NCBI GenBank assembly: GCA_036346355.1
Contig: CM070572.1
Span: 3,169,001 to 3,233,000 of the forward strand
Direction of reading: 5' to 3'
Length of the DNA stretch: 64,000 bases
From: Rhipidocladum racemiflorum
Taxonomy: Eukaryota > Streptophyta > Magnoliopsida > Poales > Poaceae
Shown here: positions 46,138-57,416 of the stretch, one piece after another
How positions within the stretch are numbered: position 1 is the stretch's first letter
How the letters are laid out: every line of letters starts with the position of its first letter
The notes under the pieces: model-generated
Seen by the model: only the letters and a program-made list of their open reading frames with translations
Databases searched by the model: none
Told to the model about the DNA's origin: nothing
Program-made: the position numbers and the translations under genes

Positions 46138-46340
46138 GGGTCTGTTTGGTTCATATACTAAGTTTACCATATTTTGCCTTAGTTTTTTGCCAAACTCGCC
46201 TAAAGTTAGGTCATCAAAATTGAAGCCACACTTTGGCTAGAAAAAAGAAGTTTGCCATACTTTTTTGATCCAATAACATATGGGACCTAAATGGCAAGAA
46301 AGAATCTTGCCACAAATGTGGCTATGAACCAAACACATGC
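46138..46340. mobile_element. Tourist-like MITE, TSD TTA
   Basis: The ends are GGGTCTGTTTGGTTCATA and, inverted, GCATGTGTTTGGTTCATA. TTA flanks both sides (46135-46137 and 46341-46343). The 203-bp element is non-coding. The TTA/TAA target and TGTTTGGTTCATA ends are typical of grass Tourist (PIF/Harbinger) MITEs. Confidence 0.8.
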
Positions 46341-46959
46341 TTAATTTGGTCAAACTTGCCTAACTCCGTGTTGACCTCACCTCCAACACCAAGGTTGATT
46401 GGCTGTTCGTCCTGACTCGCTTTTTGCCATCTCACGTGAATAAGCAGCTAGCGATGCGTGCACGCGAGGACCTTCCAGGCTTCCAGCAACGAGCGAGAGG
46501 AAGAGGTTATCGGTCGCGTCGTTGAGGCCTGACCGCCTGAGAGACGATGGACAGGCGGCGTGTGTGTGAGCGAGCTAAAGCTAAGAGAATTTTTAGATTG
46601 TATTATGTTGGTAAGTATACGGTGGGTCATAAAAATTACATATATTTATGGAATTGTTAAAGTTATTTTTACTACTTTATTATAAGAAAGTAATAAATAA
46701 TACTAGCTAATCTGATTCATTACAAAAAGTGAATAATCTATATTAAATTTAGCATATCGTAAAAACGCTCGAAGCTAAAGAGGTAAGAGAGAAGAATCAT
46801 GCAATGTATGTAGATCGGAGAGTGAAGAAGAATGAGAGGTAGAGTAGTGGCATGATATGAAAGTCCAATGGTCGTGTGCATGGCATGCACTTGATCTGTT
46901 CGTATCTTATGGGTCTGTCATTTGCTAATTAATCGGAGTGAGTAGGACTAGGAGCGCAG

Positions 46960-47501
46960 TTATGGTCCACTTTTCACTCTCTTTTGGTAATTTCCAAACT
47001 GAATCCACGGAATAAATGAAGATATACAACGTACTACTAGCAAAACATATACTCATTCACTCACTCACGAATTGTTATCGGTTTAGATAGATAGGATACA
47101 GTCTCAAAAACTCAGTTTCGATCACTAATTTCTATTATAATATATTCATAGAATTCAATAAAATTATAATAATATAACAGTACCTTTTGATACAAATATA
47201 TATATATATGATTTTTATGTATCCAATTTAAATATTTAAAAGATATTAATAATCAAAATTTTAAAACTTTGATTATACTTATATCCAAAACGATAACTAT
47301 TTATGGTCAGAAGAAGTATATCACACGTTTTAAAAAAAACGCGCATTACTACATGACAGAGTATGCGTGTAACAAATCAATATCTTGAACTTCTCATAGG
47401 CTGCAACACATAACAAAAGCGCGATGCATAGGTAGCGAGTACAACCGCAGCCATTTGCCCATTCTGGTCGGCTAGAGGGCCATTGTTAAATATGGAAATA
47501 A
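46960..47501. other. AT-rich intergenic, no gene seen
   Basis: The segment is AT-rich with short A/T runs, including a (TA)n stretch near 47200. No open frame over 60 codons and no terminal repeats were recognised. Confidence 0.4.
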
Positions 47502-47740
47502 ATTTTATAGTGTCGTGTTGTATAAAGGAACATGTGCAGTATTACTCGGATGGACGCCACGTGTTATGCCAGTGAATCTCCACCGTCTGCATGCAATTAA
47601 TGCGTCAGTTAATTAATCCCCTTAATTAATGCAATTAATCCTCTTAATTAATGCAACGGTGGAGATTCACTGGCATAACACGTGGTGTCCATCCGAATGA
47701 TGCTGCACAAGTCCCTTTATGCAGCACGACACTATAAAAT
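47502..47740. mobile_element. fold-back MITE with about 85-bp inverted arms
   Basis: The left arm starts ATTTTATAGTGTCGTGTTG and the inverted right arm starts ATTTTATAGTGTCGTGCTG. The match continues with few changes through CCACGTGTTATGCCAGTGAA in both arms. The loop is about 70 bp of TTAATTAATGCAATTAAT-like sequence. The 239-bp unit could form a near-complete hairpin. No clear target duplication was found, so the superfamily is open; long inverted arms would also fit a Mutator-like MITE. Confidence 0.75.
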
Positions 47741-47749
47741 ACATACGCG

Positions 47750-48560
47750 GGCTTCACCATGGCGGTCGCCCTGTTGGGAAAGGGCGCCGGATGCTGCTGC
47801 TGCTGCTTCCCCGACCTCTGCACCAGACGTCATCGTCCCACTTCCATAACCTTCCTCCTGCCATAGCGTCTGCTCCCTACCTCTGTCGCGGTGGCCATAG
47901 AATAGAAGAACGCTTGCTTACTTATGTTAGATTTAGGGTGAATTAAAAATCTAAATCATTATCTAGTCTAAAACATGATCAATAATAATGCGGAAATTAG
48001 ATGAACCAACTCAGATTGAAGAAGCGGGTGGATGTTCTTGCGCGATGAAGAGAAAGGAGCACCGAGATCTCATCGATGATGGTAGGGATCTTCGGCAGCC
48101 TGAGCACTAGTAATAGCCCAGATCGGACGGGATTTTGGGTAGAAAATAAACTTGTCATTGATTATTGCAAAAATGAGGGCTAGCTTCTCCCTTATATATT
48201 TGCATGCTAGCTGACGAGACTAAAACCAATTCATTTTATTTTGGAATGCTCCCGATCAAAACACAACCGTGAGTGATGGTGACCCTTAGATCCAATATTT
48301 TCGATTAGTTAGCTTAAACCGAGATCACCACTAACAACTTAGTGTTTCACTCCATCGAAACGAAGATTGGAAAGCCAAGCTAACTGTACGCGTATGTTGG
48401 AACCTAAACATGAGAAATATATGTATGCGCGCGCCATGCGTATGAAAGTACGTATTATAGGACATGGCGAAACGACAGCGCAGGAAACCAGTAGCAACAG
48501 GAGGGTGGTGGCCATGAGCAACCAAGTGGCTATCTCGCGGGTTGCGACACATGGAGAGAG
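47750..48560 (-). pseudogene. decayed third relative of the small secreted protein
   Basis: At about 48460-48545 the minus strand encodes REIATWLLMATTLLLLLVSC, close to the signal peptide of copies A and B (RIATWLLIVTALLL...ASC). The matching plus-strand phrase ATGAGCAACCAAGTGGCTAT is shared with copy B. The downstream Pro-rich part is replaced by unrelated sequence. A weak nucleotide match to the mature region reappears at about 47790-47880. The frame is broken and no full peptide can be read. Confidence 0.5.
47950..48330. other. no gene recognised
   Basis: This stretch separates the two remnants of the third secreted-protein copy. It shows no long frame, repeat or terminal signature that I can identify. 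It may be an insertion of unknown type. Confidence 0.3.
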
Positions 48561-48696
48561 AGAAACTAGAGAGGAAGAATGGAGAAATGTGCCATGCAAC
48601 TCTTGTCTTAGCAACTAGTACTAGTATGAATCTCTGAAATGTGCATATACCGAGGTACTAAGCAGCTGAGTTACAGTGCGGTTTTAACATTCTTTA

Positions 48697-49306
48697 GGTC
48701 TGTTTGAGGGGTTGTTGTTGGGCTGAAAAATTACTTTTTTGTTTGTTTGGCTGTAAAGCGGCTGTAACTGGTGGCTATAGTTTTTCTTGATAAATTATTT
48801 GACAATCTGGCTTTTTGTTGGATGCTACAGCTGCCATAACCCAGTGGGAAGGTCAGGACGGAGACAACCGAGCTCTCGGTGGGGGCACGAGGTGGCTTGA
48901 CGAGCGAGCGACCGAGCACGGTGGAGGCAGAGCGAAGCGAGCATAGGCAACAAAGCTTCTGGTGGGGGCGCGAGACAGCGTGGCGACCGAGGCGACCAAG
49001 CTTGGTGGGGGCGGAGAGGGCGAAGTGGTCGAGCTCGGTTGAGGAGGAGAATGGGAGGGAGGCGTAGTCGGGACGAAGGCAGCCAAGCGAGGGAGACATG
49101 GTCTGATCGGGGTAGCCAAGCGAGGGAGGCAAGGGAGGTGTGGTCGAGACGAAGATGAAGCACAGCTGAAACACCTTCCCACCTACTGTGACTTTATGGT
49201 GTTTCAGCTATGGGTTCCTCTCCCAACCGAAACACAATAGGATGTTTAGGACCTGCTGGTCAAAGCCAAAAGCCAATCGAAGTGTAGCCCCAAACAAGGC
49301 GTTTAA
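48697..49306. mobile_element. non-autonomous element with GC-rich repeated core
   Basis: The left end GGTCTGTTTGAGGGGTTGT and the inverted right end CGCCTTGTTTGGGGCTAC are loosely similar inverted repeats. TTTA lies on both outer sides (about 48693-48696 and 49307-49310). The core (48890-49140) is GC-rich and contains irregular repeats of about 50 bp, with phrases like GGTGGGGGCGGAGAGGG and CGAGCGAGCGACC. Long antisense frames there are Ser/Pro/Arg-rich and repeat-driven, so none is called as a gene. Confidence 0.5.
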
Positions 49307-49370
49307 GATCAAGTACAATAAGGTCATATCAGCGGACTATTAGCTTGTACATGTCAGTTTTAGTCTATGT

Positions 49371-49580
49371 GGAAGGGGTTTTGATAAGTTTCATCCGGAT
49401 GTTTTCTTTAGCAACCATCATCCAAATTCCTGTCCATTGGATTTGCTTTCAGATCAATGCACGGTCCCCCTGAATTCGAGGTGGGTTGATCCTACGGATG
49501 TGTGTTTTGATCGTACGGTTCAAAGTTTGAATGTTTTTTGGGACAAAAACATCCGGATGATGCCTATACACTCCCATATG
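49371..49580. mobile_element. MITE with CATCCGGATG-type terminal repeats, copy 2
   Basis: This is the inverted counterpart of the element at 43111-43319. It shares GTTTTGATAAGTTTCATCCG at one end and ACATCCGGATGATGCCTATA at the other. The interior phrase TTGATCCTACGGATGTGTG matches the other copy with few changes. Confidence 0.65.
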
Positions 49581-49752
49581 GAAGAGTGAGAAAAGAAGAG
49601 AGAAGATAGTTGTCTCTTATTTAGTAGCCAGTTTTGCACGGATGCATAGGTAAATCATTTATGTACAAGAGAGAAGAGATAGTTATTGCACAACATCTAA
49701 AGACAATTTTTGGAGATAGTTATTGTACAAGTTGACTTTTAGCTTACTATTA

Positions 49753-49969
49753 GGCCATTCACAATGGAGAGTTCTATTTCCCAGTTTCCAAGAGTGTCAC
49801 ATCAGTTTTTGTCTAGGTAACCGTGTATCTCAGGTTTCATCCAGATGAAACTCACTCATCAACCATGAAACTCTTTCTATCTCTCTCTTCATAATTATCT
49901 TGCCATGTCACTAAACATGATGATGTGTCACATCATTTAATGAAAATGAAACCCTCACTGTGAATGGCC
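49753..49969. mobile_element. Tourist-like MITE with GGCCATTCAC ends, TSD TTA
   Basis: The left end GGCCATTCACAATGGAGAG and the inverted right end GGCCATTCACAGTGAGGGT agree over the first ten bases. TTA flanks both sides (49750-49752 and 49970-49972). Length 217 bp, non-coding. Confidence 0.75.
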
Positions 49970-49999
49970 TTAGTCTGTAGTGGGCTTTACTATTGTACT

Positions 50000-50600
50000 T
50001 GCTCTAATAAAACTCGGCTGGATGCTTGGCTCTGTCGACCTGTTTGACCTTGACCTCGAGGTCTGCATGCCTGGTTGGCCTACCTCGATTTCCAACCCTT
50101 CGTGATGTATAAAAGAGTATAAAGTAGTGCCGTTTTTGCCGTGTGTATGTCATTTCCCTTCACCTTCCTTGCTGTCTCAGAGACTAGGAGGTTGAACATT
50201 TGCTAATTAAACTTTTCTCCATCTGCTAGCAAGGTACCAGTTTAGGGCAAATATATTAAAGCTATCTTAGCTTATTATTAACCTATACAGATCAGTTTTA
50301 TCATATAAAAGAGTGGAAAAAGAGAAGAGAGAAGAGAGAAGAGAACCGACTTTTATTTAGTAGTAAGCATCGCACGGGAAAGTAAGTGCTATCGCCGGCT
50401 AAAAGCCAATGTTGGAGTTGGCACGAGCGACTCTTAGCGTTGTGTTTTGTCAATAGCAACAAAGATGAAGTTAGTATTGAATGTCCAAATTAAACGCTTT
50501 AATGTTCTCTAGAGACAACATTTAGATATAGTTACTTTACAAGCTGATTTTATTATTTACCGTAAATGATATGGATGATAGATGGGGTAGGTAGAGAACT
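50000..50600. other. intergenic, no gene seen
   Basis: The region holds an AGAGAAGAG-rich purine stretch near 50315-50345 and MITE-like phrases (GCTTATTATTAACCTATACA). I could not define element ends. No coding signal is visible. Confidence 0.35.
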
Positions 50601-51159
50601 TTGTTATTGTATTTACTCTTGGTGGAGCGTAATGCAAGTATACAAGATTATGTTAGAAGATAGTTTTTTGAAAAATGCTATGGGTAATTTTTTATCTAAA
50701 GATAGAGTTGTAATCATAGTTGAATTGTACACCATTATAATTTTGATCCACTATTTACAGTGTAATTTTTTTTCACCGACTAAGGTGGTAGTTTCTACCC
50801 TTGAAAGTCTTTTTTCTACCACTTTACTAAGAAAATATAATATAGATAGAAGATTTCTCATCCGAACATCTGGCCGGTGCTTTGTAGATTCCGAGCAAAA
50901 CGGTGCAAGGAGCCAAGGATTACTAACCTTGGCTAAGCAAGTTGTTAGCTAGTTTTACTATGGCCAGATGGCCTTTGCCAAATTTTGCTTGCATTTTTGT
51001 ACCCACTTGGCTACTCCTACCCGTATGCTTCCTTCCGGATTAAAGGTTGCAACAGTCCGTTATCTTGCTGCATTTTTTTTTCATCGGCAAATGCGCTCGG
51101 TTAGCCTTTAATTGTATTCTTCTACTTAGAGATCATGGTAATAGAGATCCGACACTCAA

Positions 51160-52090
51160 AACTCGATAGGTATTTACTCTATTAGATATCAGGTATAAAT
51201 CATTTTTCATACCCGCGGGTCTATTAACGAGCAAAATTTACTACCTAGCAGGTAAAACGGGTACGGGTCCATTCAGCTATTACCCGATCCGTTCATCCAT
51301 GGATTTGTTCCACTAGCGATTAGGCCCAACTGCCTAAGGCCTAACTGTGCAGCCAATAGCGGAGCTAGGATTTTAGACAAGGTTGATCCAACTTAAAAAA
51401 AATGTAGTAGGCCAACATATAAATACAGAATGTATTAAAAACATAATACGAAGATAATAATAAGGTTTTGCAATAGTTCAGAGAATATTACCGTAGTACT
51501 TCTTCTTGTCGGGCTTTCGCCTTCTAATGGCTATAAAAGTCTCAATTATATCATCTTCATTCACTTTAGAGAACATATATCGCTCAATGAAGGTGACTAG
51601 ATAATCATCCAAAAGACTATCACTCATCTTATTTCTCAACTTATTCTTGACAAACTTCATTGCAGAAAACTTGAATCACTGAATGATTGGGCCAGAGCAT
51701 TGGTTGGGTCGTGGCCCAACAGTGCCAACTACTGGCTCCGCCCATGTGTGCAGCCCAACCGATCAACCCATCAAAATATCTAAACCCTAACTGTCTTATA
51801 AGATATACTGCCAAAGGCCCAACTGTGCAATCTAGCATAATGTTTAATTTTTAATACGGATAACCATTGCATTTTCGTTGAATTACCTTATAAGATACGA
51901 TGTTGCAGTCTATAGGGGCATATGTCCATAATGCGGGTGCGGGGTTACTCACCGGGTCCCTGTTACCCGCATGGAAACGGGTACGAATACATTTTGTACT
52001 CGCGTGCGGGTATGAGTATTGTAGCGGGTGGATTTTTCTAACACAGATACGGGTATGAGGTGGTGATGCCCGCTGGATATAGACCCGTTG
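51160..52090. mobile_element. decayed hAT-like element rich in CGGGTA motifs
   Basis: The left part has ACCCGCGGGTCTATTAACG and GGTAAAACGGGTACGGGTCC; the right part has GGGTCCCTGTTACCCGCATG and GGGTACGAATACATT. Such CGGGTA-rich subterminal blocks are seen at both ends of the intact hAT at 52858. The element is itself split by the 393-bp hAT at 51354. Borders and target duplication were not determined, so this is tentative. Confidence 0.4.
51354..51746 (-). mobile_element. hAT deletion derivative, TSD TGTGCAGC
   Basis: The ends CAATAGCGGAGCTAGGA and, inverted, CATGGGCGGAGCCAGTA resemble the GGCGGAGC ends of the hAT at 8808. Perfect 8-bp duplications TGTGCAGC flank it (51346-51353 and 51747-51754). 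The minus strand at 51478-51660 encodes NKLRNKMSDSLLDDYLVTF and ETFIAIRRRKPDKK, the C-terminus of TTF-type zinc-finger hAT transposases. So the 393-bp element is an internal deletion derivative of an autonomous parent. Confidence 0.85.
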
Positions 52091-52437
52091 CCATATCTAC
52101 TTCCACCCAGGAGCGAAATTAGAATTTTTTTTAATATAATGTACATTTCATAAGTAAAACTCTGTAATATTATACAATAATTTTATAATATTATAAATTG
52201 AACACATATATTTAAAATTTGCTAAAAGTATAATATAAAATAGTTCTAAAGTCTTAAATATCGTAAATAATTAAAATCAGAACCAATTCAAACGTCTATT
52301 GAATATATGATCTTATAGCTTTATAAAAATTTTTAGGGTGGCATTAGATATTTAGATCTGCCCTCTTTACACGAGTAACAGCAAAAATATACATAAACAA
52401 CGATGGATAGGCGGAGACAGCACGAACTTATTACTTA

Positions 52438-52721
52438 CTAGTAAGGTGCCCGTGCGTTGCAACGGTATCTACATTTTGAACGGCTGTCATGCTATTACGA
52501 TAATATGAAACAAGAAAATATGTTGTGCAAATAATACCTTATACAGTAAGACACTATTGAAACAGTATTTCTATATTTCTATGTAAATGAAGCGTTCTGA
52601 CGCTTCGTTTCTTGCGCCTGGAGTGGTTAATTAATTAAAGAGGTGGGTAATTAAAGAATGGCAGAACTGGTAATTTCGATGAAATGACGTGGAAAGAAAC
52701 TCTCACTTTATATAGTAGAGA
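52438..52721 (-). mobile_element. Helitron H3, 284 bp non-autonomous
   Basis: On the minus strand the element starts TCTCTACTATATAAAGTGAG after an A. It ends with CCGTTGCAACGCACGGGCAC shortly before CTAG, followed by T. These are standard Helitron ends and insertion site, and the 3' end is the same family as H1 and H2. The collinear sequence at about 45505-45540 in duplication copy A lacks it, which is close to an empty site. Confidence 0.85.
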
Positions 52722-53169
52722 TTAGAGTAGTACTGTAGTAGTACTAGTGTACTTGTACACTGCAATTTCGCTAGAACGTACGCAGTCCATGATAAAAAGA
52801 TTATTAATCCAACACCCACCGACGCGACACAGAGAAAAGAAGAAGAAAATTAAAACGTAGGGGTGAAAACGGGTCGGGTACTACCCGACGGGTACCCGAC
52901 GCGGTTCAGTTCGGGTCAAGGAAAATCCGATTTTTTTGCTACCCGTCGGGTTCGGGTTCGGATTCGGATATTACCCATTCACATTCGATCGGATTCGGAT
53001 CGGATATGGGATGGGTAATACCCGACTTTTTCGGATCGGGTTCAGATACCCGATCGGGTATCCGAAGTTCTACCCGCTCTATATCAAATACTCCCTGGCT
53101 CCCGGCTTGGATCGGACCGATCGGTGGATCCCAATTCCCAGATGCAGACACGCTGACCCCTGGCCCTCA

Positions 53170-53700
53170 GTCCTGACTCCCGTAGCCGCTCCCAGGCCCC
53201 AAGCTCGCAATCCCTAACCCTAGCCGCCACTGCCAGCCTGCGACCGTCGACCGGCGCTGCTCCGGCAGGCCGTCGTCGTCCCCCTCCCCGTCGCCGCCGC
53301 CGGCCTCCCCATCGCCATCGCCGCCCGCCGCCCGTCGCCGCCTCTCGCCGCCACCGCCCGTCCGCCGCCCGACCCGCCGCCGCCGCCACGGCCGTCGCCG
53401 CCGCTTCGCTCCACGCCGCCGCCGCCATATCATCTTTAGCCCGTCGCTTTGTAGCTCTTCCTCCAGAATTACTAAACCAACATTATTAGATTCTAGACTC
53501 AAGCTTGTGATTTTTCTTTGAATTAAGATCAGATGGCTTTTCTGGCTCAGTGTTGACTGGTTCTCGTACTTCTTTGTCAACAGATATCAATTCCTCAGAA
53601 AATTTTGCCTGCTTATCATCAGAAGGCAGTTGAGGCTTTTGTTCAGAAGAAGCTGGCCCATTTGGAGACTTGACAGACTGGAGCACTACCATTGCTCAAC
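53170..53700 (-). pseudogene. antisense gene-like fragment inside the hAT 5' region
   Basis: At 53486-53692 the minus strand encodes a 68-codon frame with KSPNGPASSEQKPQLPSDD and EPVNTEPEKPSDLN. The composition is normal for a disordered plant protein C-terminus and unlike the surrounding CCG-rich frames. Just upstream on that strand, another frame reads GTPPNNTPTIALSNG before a probable frameshift. It may be a captured host 3' exon. I do not recognise the gene. The adjacent GC-rich frames (53084-53428 and others) are CCG-repeat artefacts. Confidence 0.35.
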
Positions 53701-54773
53701 GCAATTGTGGGAGTATTGTTTGGAGGAGTACCATCTTGTCCAGGGTAATTACTCTCTTGCTCTAACTTTGAAGATTCTTGAAAAATAATAGATGTACAGC
53801 TGTGATATCTATCTTACTTTCTAGAAACCTAGATAGTAAATATTCATAGCAGCATACCTAAGGTGACCGAGACAATTTTGTGTCAGCTACTTACATAGTT
53901 AGAATTTAATAGTCAGCACGGTTGACATATAATATACATCTATCAAAGCAACCACTCTAGCTATTGACTAATATGATCTCATTTTGAGACAATGTGCACT
54001 ACAAACAATTGTGGATCACACTACTGACACTACCAGAAACTAATTCATGCATCATGCTATTGGCACTAGTAACCAAAACGCCTAACATGTTATAAAAAAT
54101 ATTCTCAATGCACAACATATCACTGAACAATGCCAAGGAATTTAGCACATCACAAAACTGTTGTTTGAAATTCCACATGTGAGCCTATTTTGGTCGATAT
54201 AACTCTGACTTCAAAGGTAAAATTCCAAGGTTCAAAATTCTGTTTCGGGTATCTAGATAACATAAACAAATTTTTCATCAAGGGACTTGACCACAACACT
54301 CTTTCTTTTGGCCCCTGAAGACATTTTTGGCACTGATATAACTAGCTAACGCTTGTTGGTTAGCTACAGTTGAGTTTCGCTCTTAATTTGTGGAAGAGGA
54401 AATGTCGAAATGATGAGCTGACTAGCTGAGCTTTAAGTCATTTAAGTCATGTCTGGATGTTGTAACTCTGACTCCAGTTGGTTTGTGGCATATTCCTTTG
54501 TCTACATGTCTCATGTCTGGATGTCTGTCTCATGTCTGGGATAGATTTAAGTCATTTAACTTCGCTGTCTGTTATAGATCTCATACTTTCATGGTACTTT
54601 GTACAGCAGTACAGCAGCACGTTAAAATGAGGCATATTCCTTTGTCTACAATTCACTGTACTTCATAGAATTTATTTGCTTCGTGTGTTAAAGTCCAATC
54701 TTGTTCATTTCCAATCTTTTATTAATCTAAATCATTCACTTGATGCTTCATTCTTATATGTAGATCGTAGACA

Positions 54774-57416
54774 ATGGGAGACAGTGACGGTGGTGGAGGC
54801 TTGGGTTTCAATAGCCAGAGCCATGAAACAATTGAGGAGCAATCCGAGGAGTTAGTTTGTGCTCCTGCAATAGGGGAGAAAGGGCAAGAAGAGGTTGTTG
54901 CGTCTGACCATTGCAAGAAAAAGGTTGCCGGTAGTAAGAAGAAGCTAGTGAATGCATGTTCGCGTCCGTTGAAAAAACATAGGAGTCTTAATGATGTTTT
55001 AGGAGTACAACCTACAACCAATAAGGGCAAGGATGACACGACCTCGAGCAAGGGCAAGAGTCCAATGAGATCTTCGAGTAAAAGTAAGAGTCCAATGACA
55101 TCCTCCAACACCAAGAATGTTGCAACCACTACAAGCAAGGCCAAGGACAAGGACAAGGCCATAGTTGTAGCTTCTCCAATCACATTGAACAAAGGTATAG
55201 TATGATGGTAAATTCTTTCAATCCAATCAATAATATCTTTGCCATAGTGATGATTGTGCTTTTATTATCATTGTTGTAGCTTCACAAGTTAAAAGTGCAA
55301 GTCCAAGTGTGGGATCAGGTGGACAAGATGATGATGGTGAAGACAAATCCAAGATTGGAAAGAAGACCACTTCATGGGTGTGGGAACATTTTATAAAGTT
55401 TGAGAAAATAGTATCCATGGATGATGGTAGCACTATGGAGGAGACATGGGCTAAATGCAAGAGGTGTAGACATACAGCTAGGGCTGTAAGTACCAATGGT
55501 ACAACGGCTTTCAAAAATCATTTGAAGAATAAGCACAGTGTTTTGAAAGGCCAACAACTTCTAGATCAATATGAGGGAGGGATTGCGACATATCGGTATG
55601 ATGAGAAAGCTAGCTTGAGAAAGTTTAATTGTGCTATCATTATGCATGAGTATCCATTCAATATTTGCCAACATGAATACTTTGTTGATTTCGTTAAATC
55701 TTTGAGGCCAACTTTTCCTATGAAATCTCGCATCACTGTTCGTAAAGAAATCATGGAGATTTATGAAGAGGAAAAGAAGTTATTGTATGAACATTTGAAA
55801 TCCCTGTCATGTCGTTTTAGTTTTACCATGGATATGTGGACGTCAATTCAAAACAAAGGTTACATGTGTGTCACCGCACATTGGATTGATAATTGGAACA
55901 TGCAAAAGAGGATAATCAATTTTATTCATGTTGAGGGCAGTCATTCAGGACTTAGATTGGGTGATACATTTTTCACAAATGTATTAAATTGGAACCTAGA
56001 CAAGAAATTGCTTGCTCTTTCATTGGACAATGCTTCTTCAAACAATGTTGCTGTTGATGTTATTGTTGACCATGCTAGAAGCTCCCTAGTATGTGGTGGT
56101 AAATTCTTTCATGTGAGATGTGCAAATCATATATTGAATCTTGTTGCTAGAGATAGACTGCAACTAATTCAGAGTGCCATTGGAAACATTAGAGAGTTCA
56201 TTTCAATCATAAAAAAATCACCTCAACAATGGGAAGCATTTCAAATATGTGCTAAAGAATGTGACTTGGACACTAGAAAGGCTCTTTCTTTAGATGTTGC
56301 TACAAGGTGGAATTCTACCTATATTATGATTAGAGATGCAATTTATTATAAGGATGCCTTTGACCGTCTTGCTCTCGAAGATAAGACAAGATATGAATTT
56401 GTTGCCCCTACAAGAGCTGAATGGTTAAATGCAACAACTATTTGCAAGTGCATGAAGAAATTCTATGATATCACCTTACTTTTCTCTGGAACATCCTATC
56501 CTACTGCAAATCTTTTCTTTCGAAAATTTTGTGAGATAAAGATTGCTATAGGAAAATGGATTGATAGTAATGACATCATTGTTTCTAACTTGGGTGAGGC
56601 TATGGAAGAAAAGTTTGACAAGTATTGGGATATGAGCAATATGGCTTTGCAAGTGGCAGCCTTTCTTGACCCTAGGTACAAGCACAAGGTGGTTGAGGTG
56701 TACTTGTCCAAAATATATGAAAAACATATGGCTGAGTTTGCTAAGATGGAACTAATGAATGTGATCAATGAATTATTTGCATCATATTCGTTAAACAATG
56801 CATCTTTATCAAGTACACCATCCACTTCGAAAAAGCATGATGTGGCTTCAAAATCAAAGAATTGCACATTGGATGACGATGAGGATGAGGATGAGGTTAA
56901 CATAGATGACTTGTATCACCCTAAAAATAATGCAAACAAGAAGTCTGAATTGGATATATACATGAGTGATGATCTCTTGAAGTTTGATGAGGGTGATGGT
57001 ATTTTTGACATATTATCATGGTGGAAGGGGCAAACAACACCCTATCCTATCCTTTCTATGCTTGCTCGGGATGTTTTATCTATTCAAGTGTCTACGGTTG
57101 CTTCAGAGTCGGCGTTTAGTGCCGGTGGGCGCGTTATTGATCCATTCCGTAGTCGACTTGATGATGACATTATTGAGGCCTTAGTTTGCACAAAGGATTG
57201 GATGATTGCTTCGCGTAAAGGTAATTTTTTTCTTACGAGTTATGGCTTCCTTCATGTATTATGTATTATGTATGTCTTTATTTGTGCCTTCTAATTTGTT
57301 ATTTATTGCATTTAGGTTCAAATAAAAGTGGAGTAGAAGCTTTGTGTGACCAATTAAATGGTTTGAACACGAATGGAAATGAAGCAATAGAAGGTGTATG
57401 CAATGTTGAAACTTGA
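54774..57416 (+). CDS. hAT-superfamily transposase, BED zinc finger and DDE core, 820 aa
   Basis: Three exons, 54774-55194, 55280-57220 and 57316-57416, join with GT/AG borders and matching phases into 820 codons without a stop. Residues 1-150 are Lys/Ser-rich with nuclear-localisation-like clusters. A BED-type finger follows (Cys200, Cys203, His221, His226). The RNase H-like core shows Asp325 (SFTMDMWTS), Asp390 (LALSLDNASSNN), the Cys421/His424 pair, RWNSTY, and Glu750 in ASESAFSAGGR, within a C-terminal hAT dimerisation domain that includes a WW pair at 721. These positions fit an active hAT DDE transposase. It would bind the element ends and excise and insert it in the nucleus. The start was chosen as the first ATG after an in-frame gap; a 5' UTR intron is possible. 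Confidence 0.87.

Larger units (their letters stand above)
44500..46915. repeat. segmental duplication, copy A
   Basis: Copy A matches copy B (about 50600-59280) in collinear blocks: 44540-45010 against 50640-51120, 45030-45540 against 52120-52860, 45640-45990 against 58000-58340, and 46430-46910 against 58905-59280. Copy B is longer because of later insertions. Both copies carry a small secreted-protein frame. The unrelated segments between blocks show that more elements inserted after duplication. Confidence 0.75.

Noticed and set aside
48731..49182. Antisense frames of 109-147 codons
   Set aside because: They come from irregular GC-rich 50-bp repeats in a non-autonomous element; composition is Ser/Pro/Arg-rich without a domain.
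53084..53428. Ala/Arg/Gly-rich frames near the hAT left end
   Set aside because: They are translations of CCG-type trinucleotide runs; overlapping frames look equally open.
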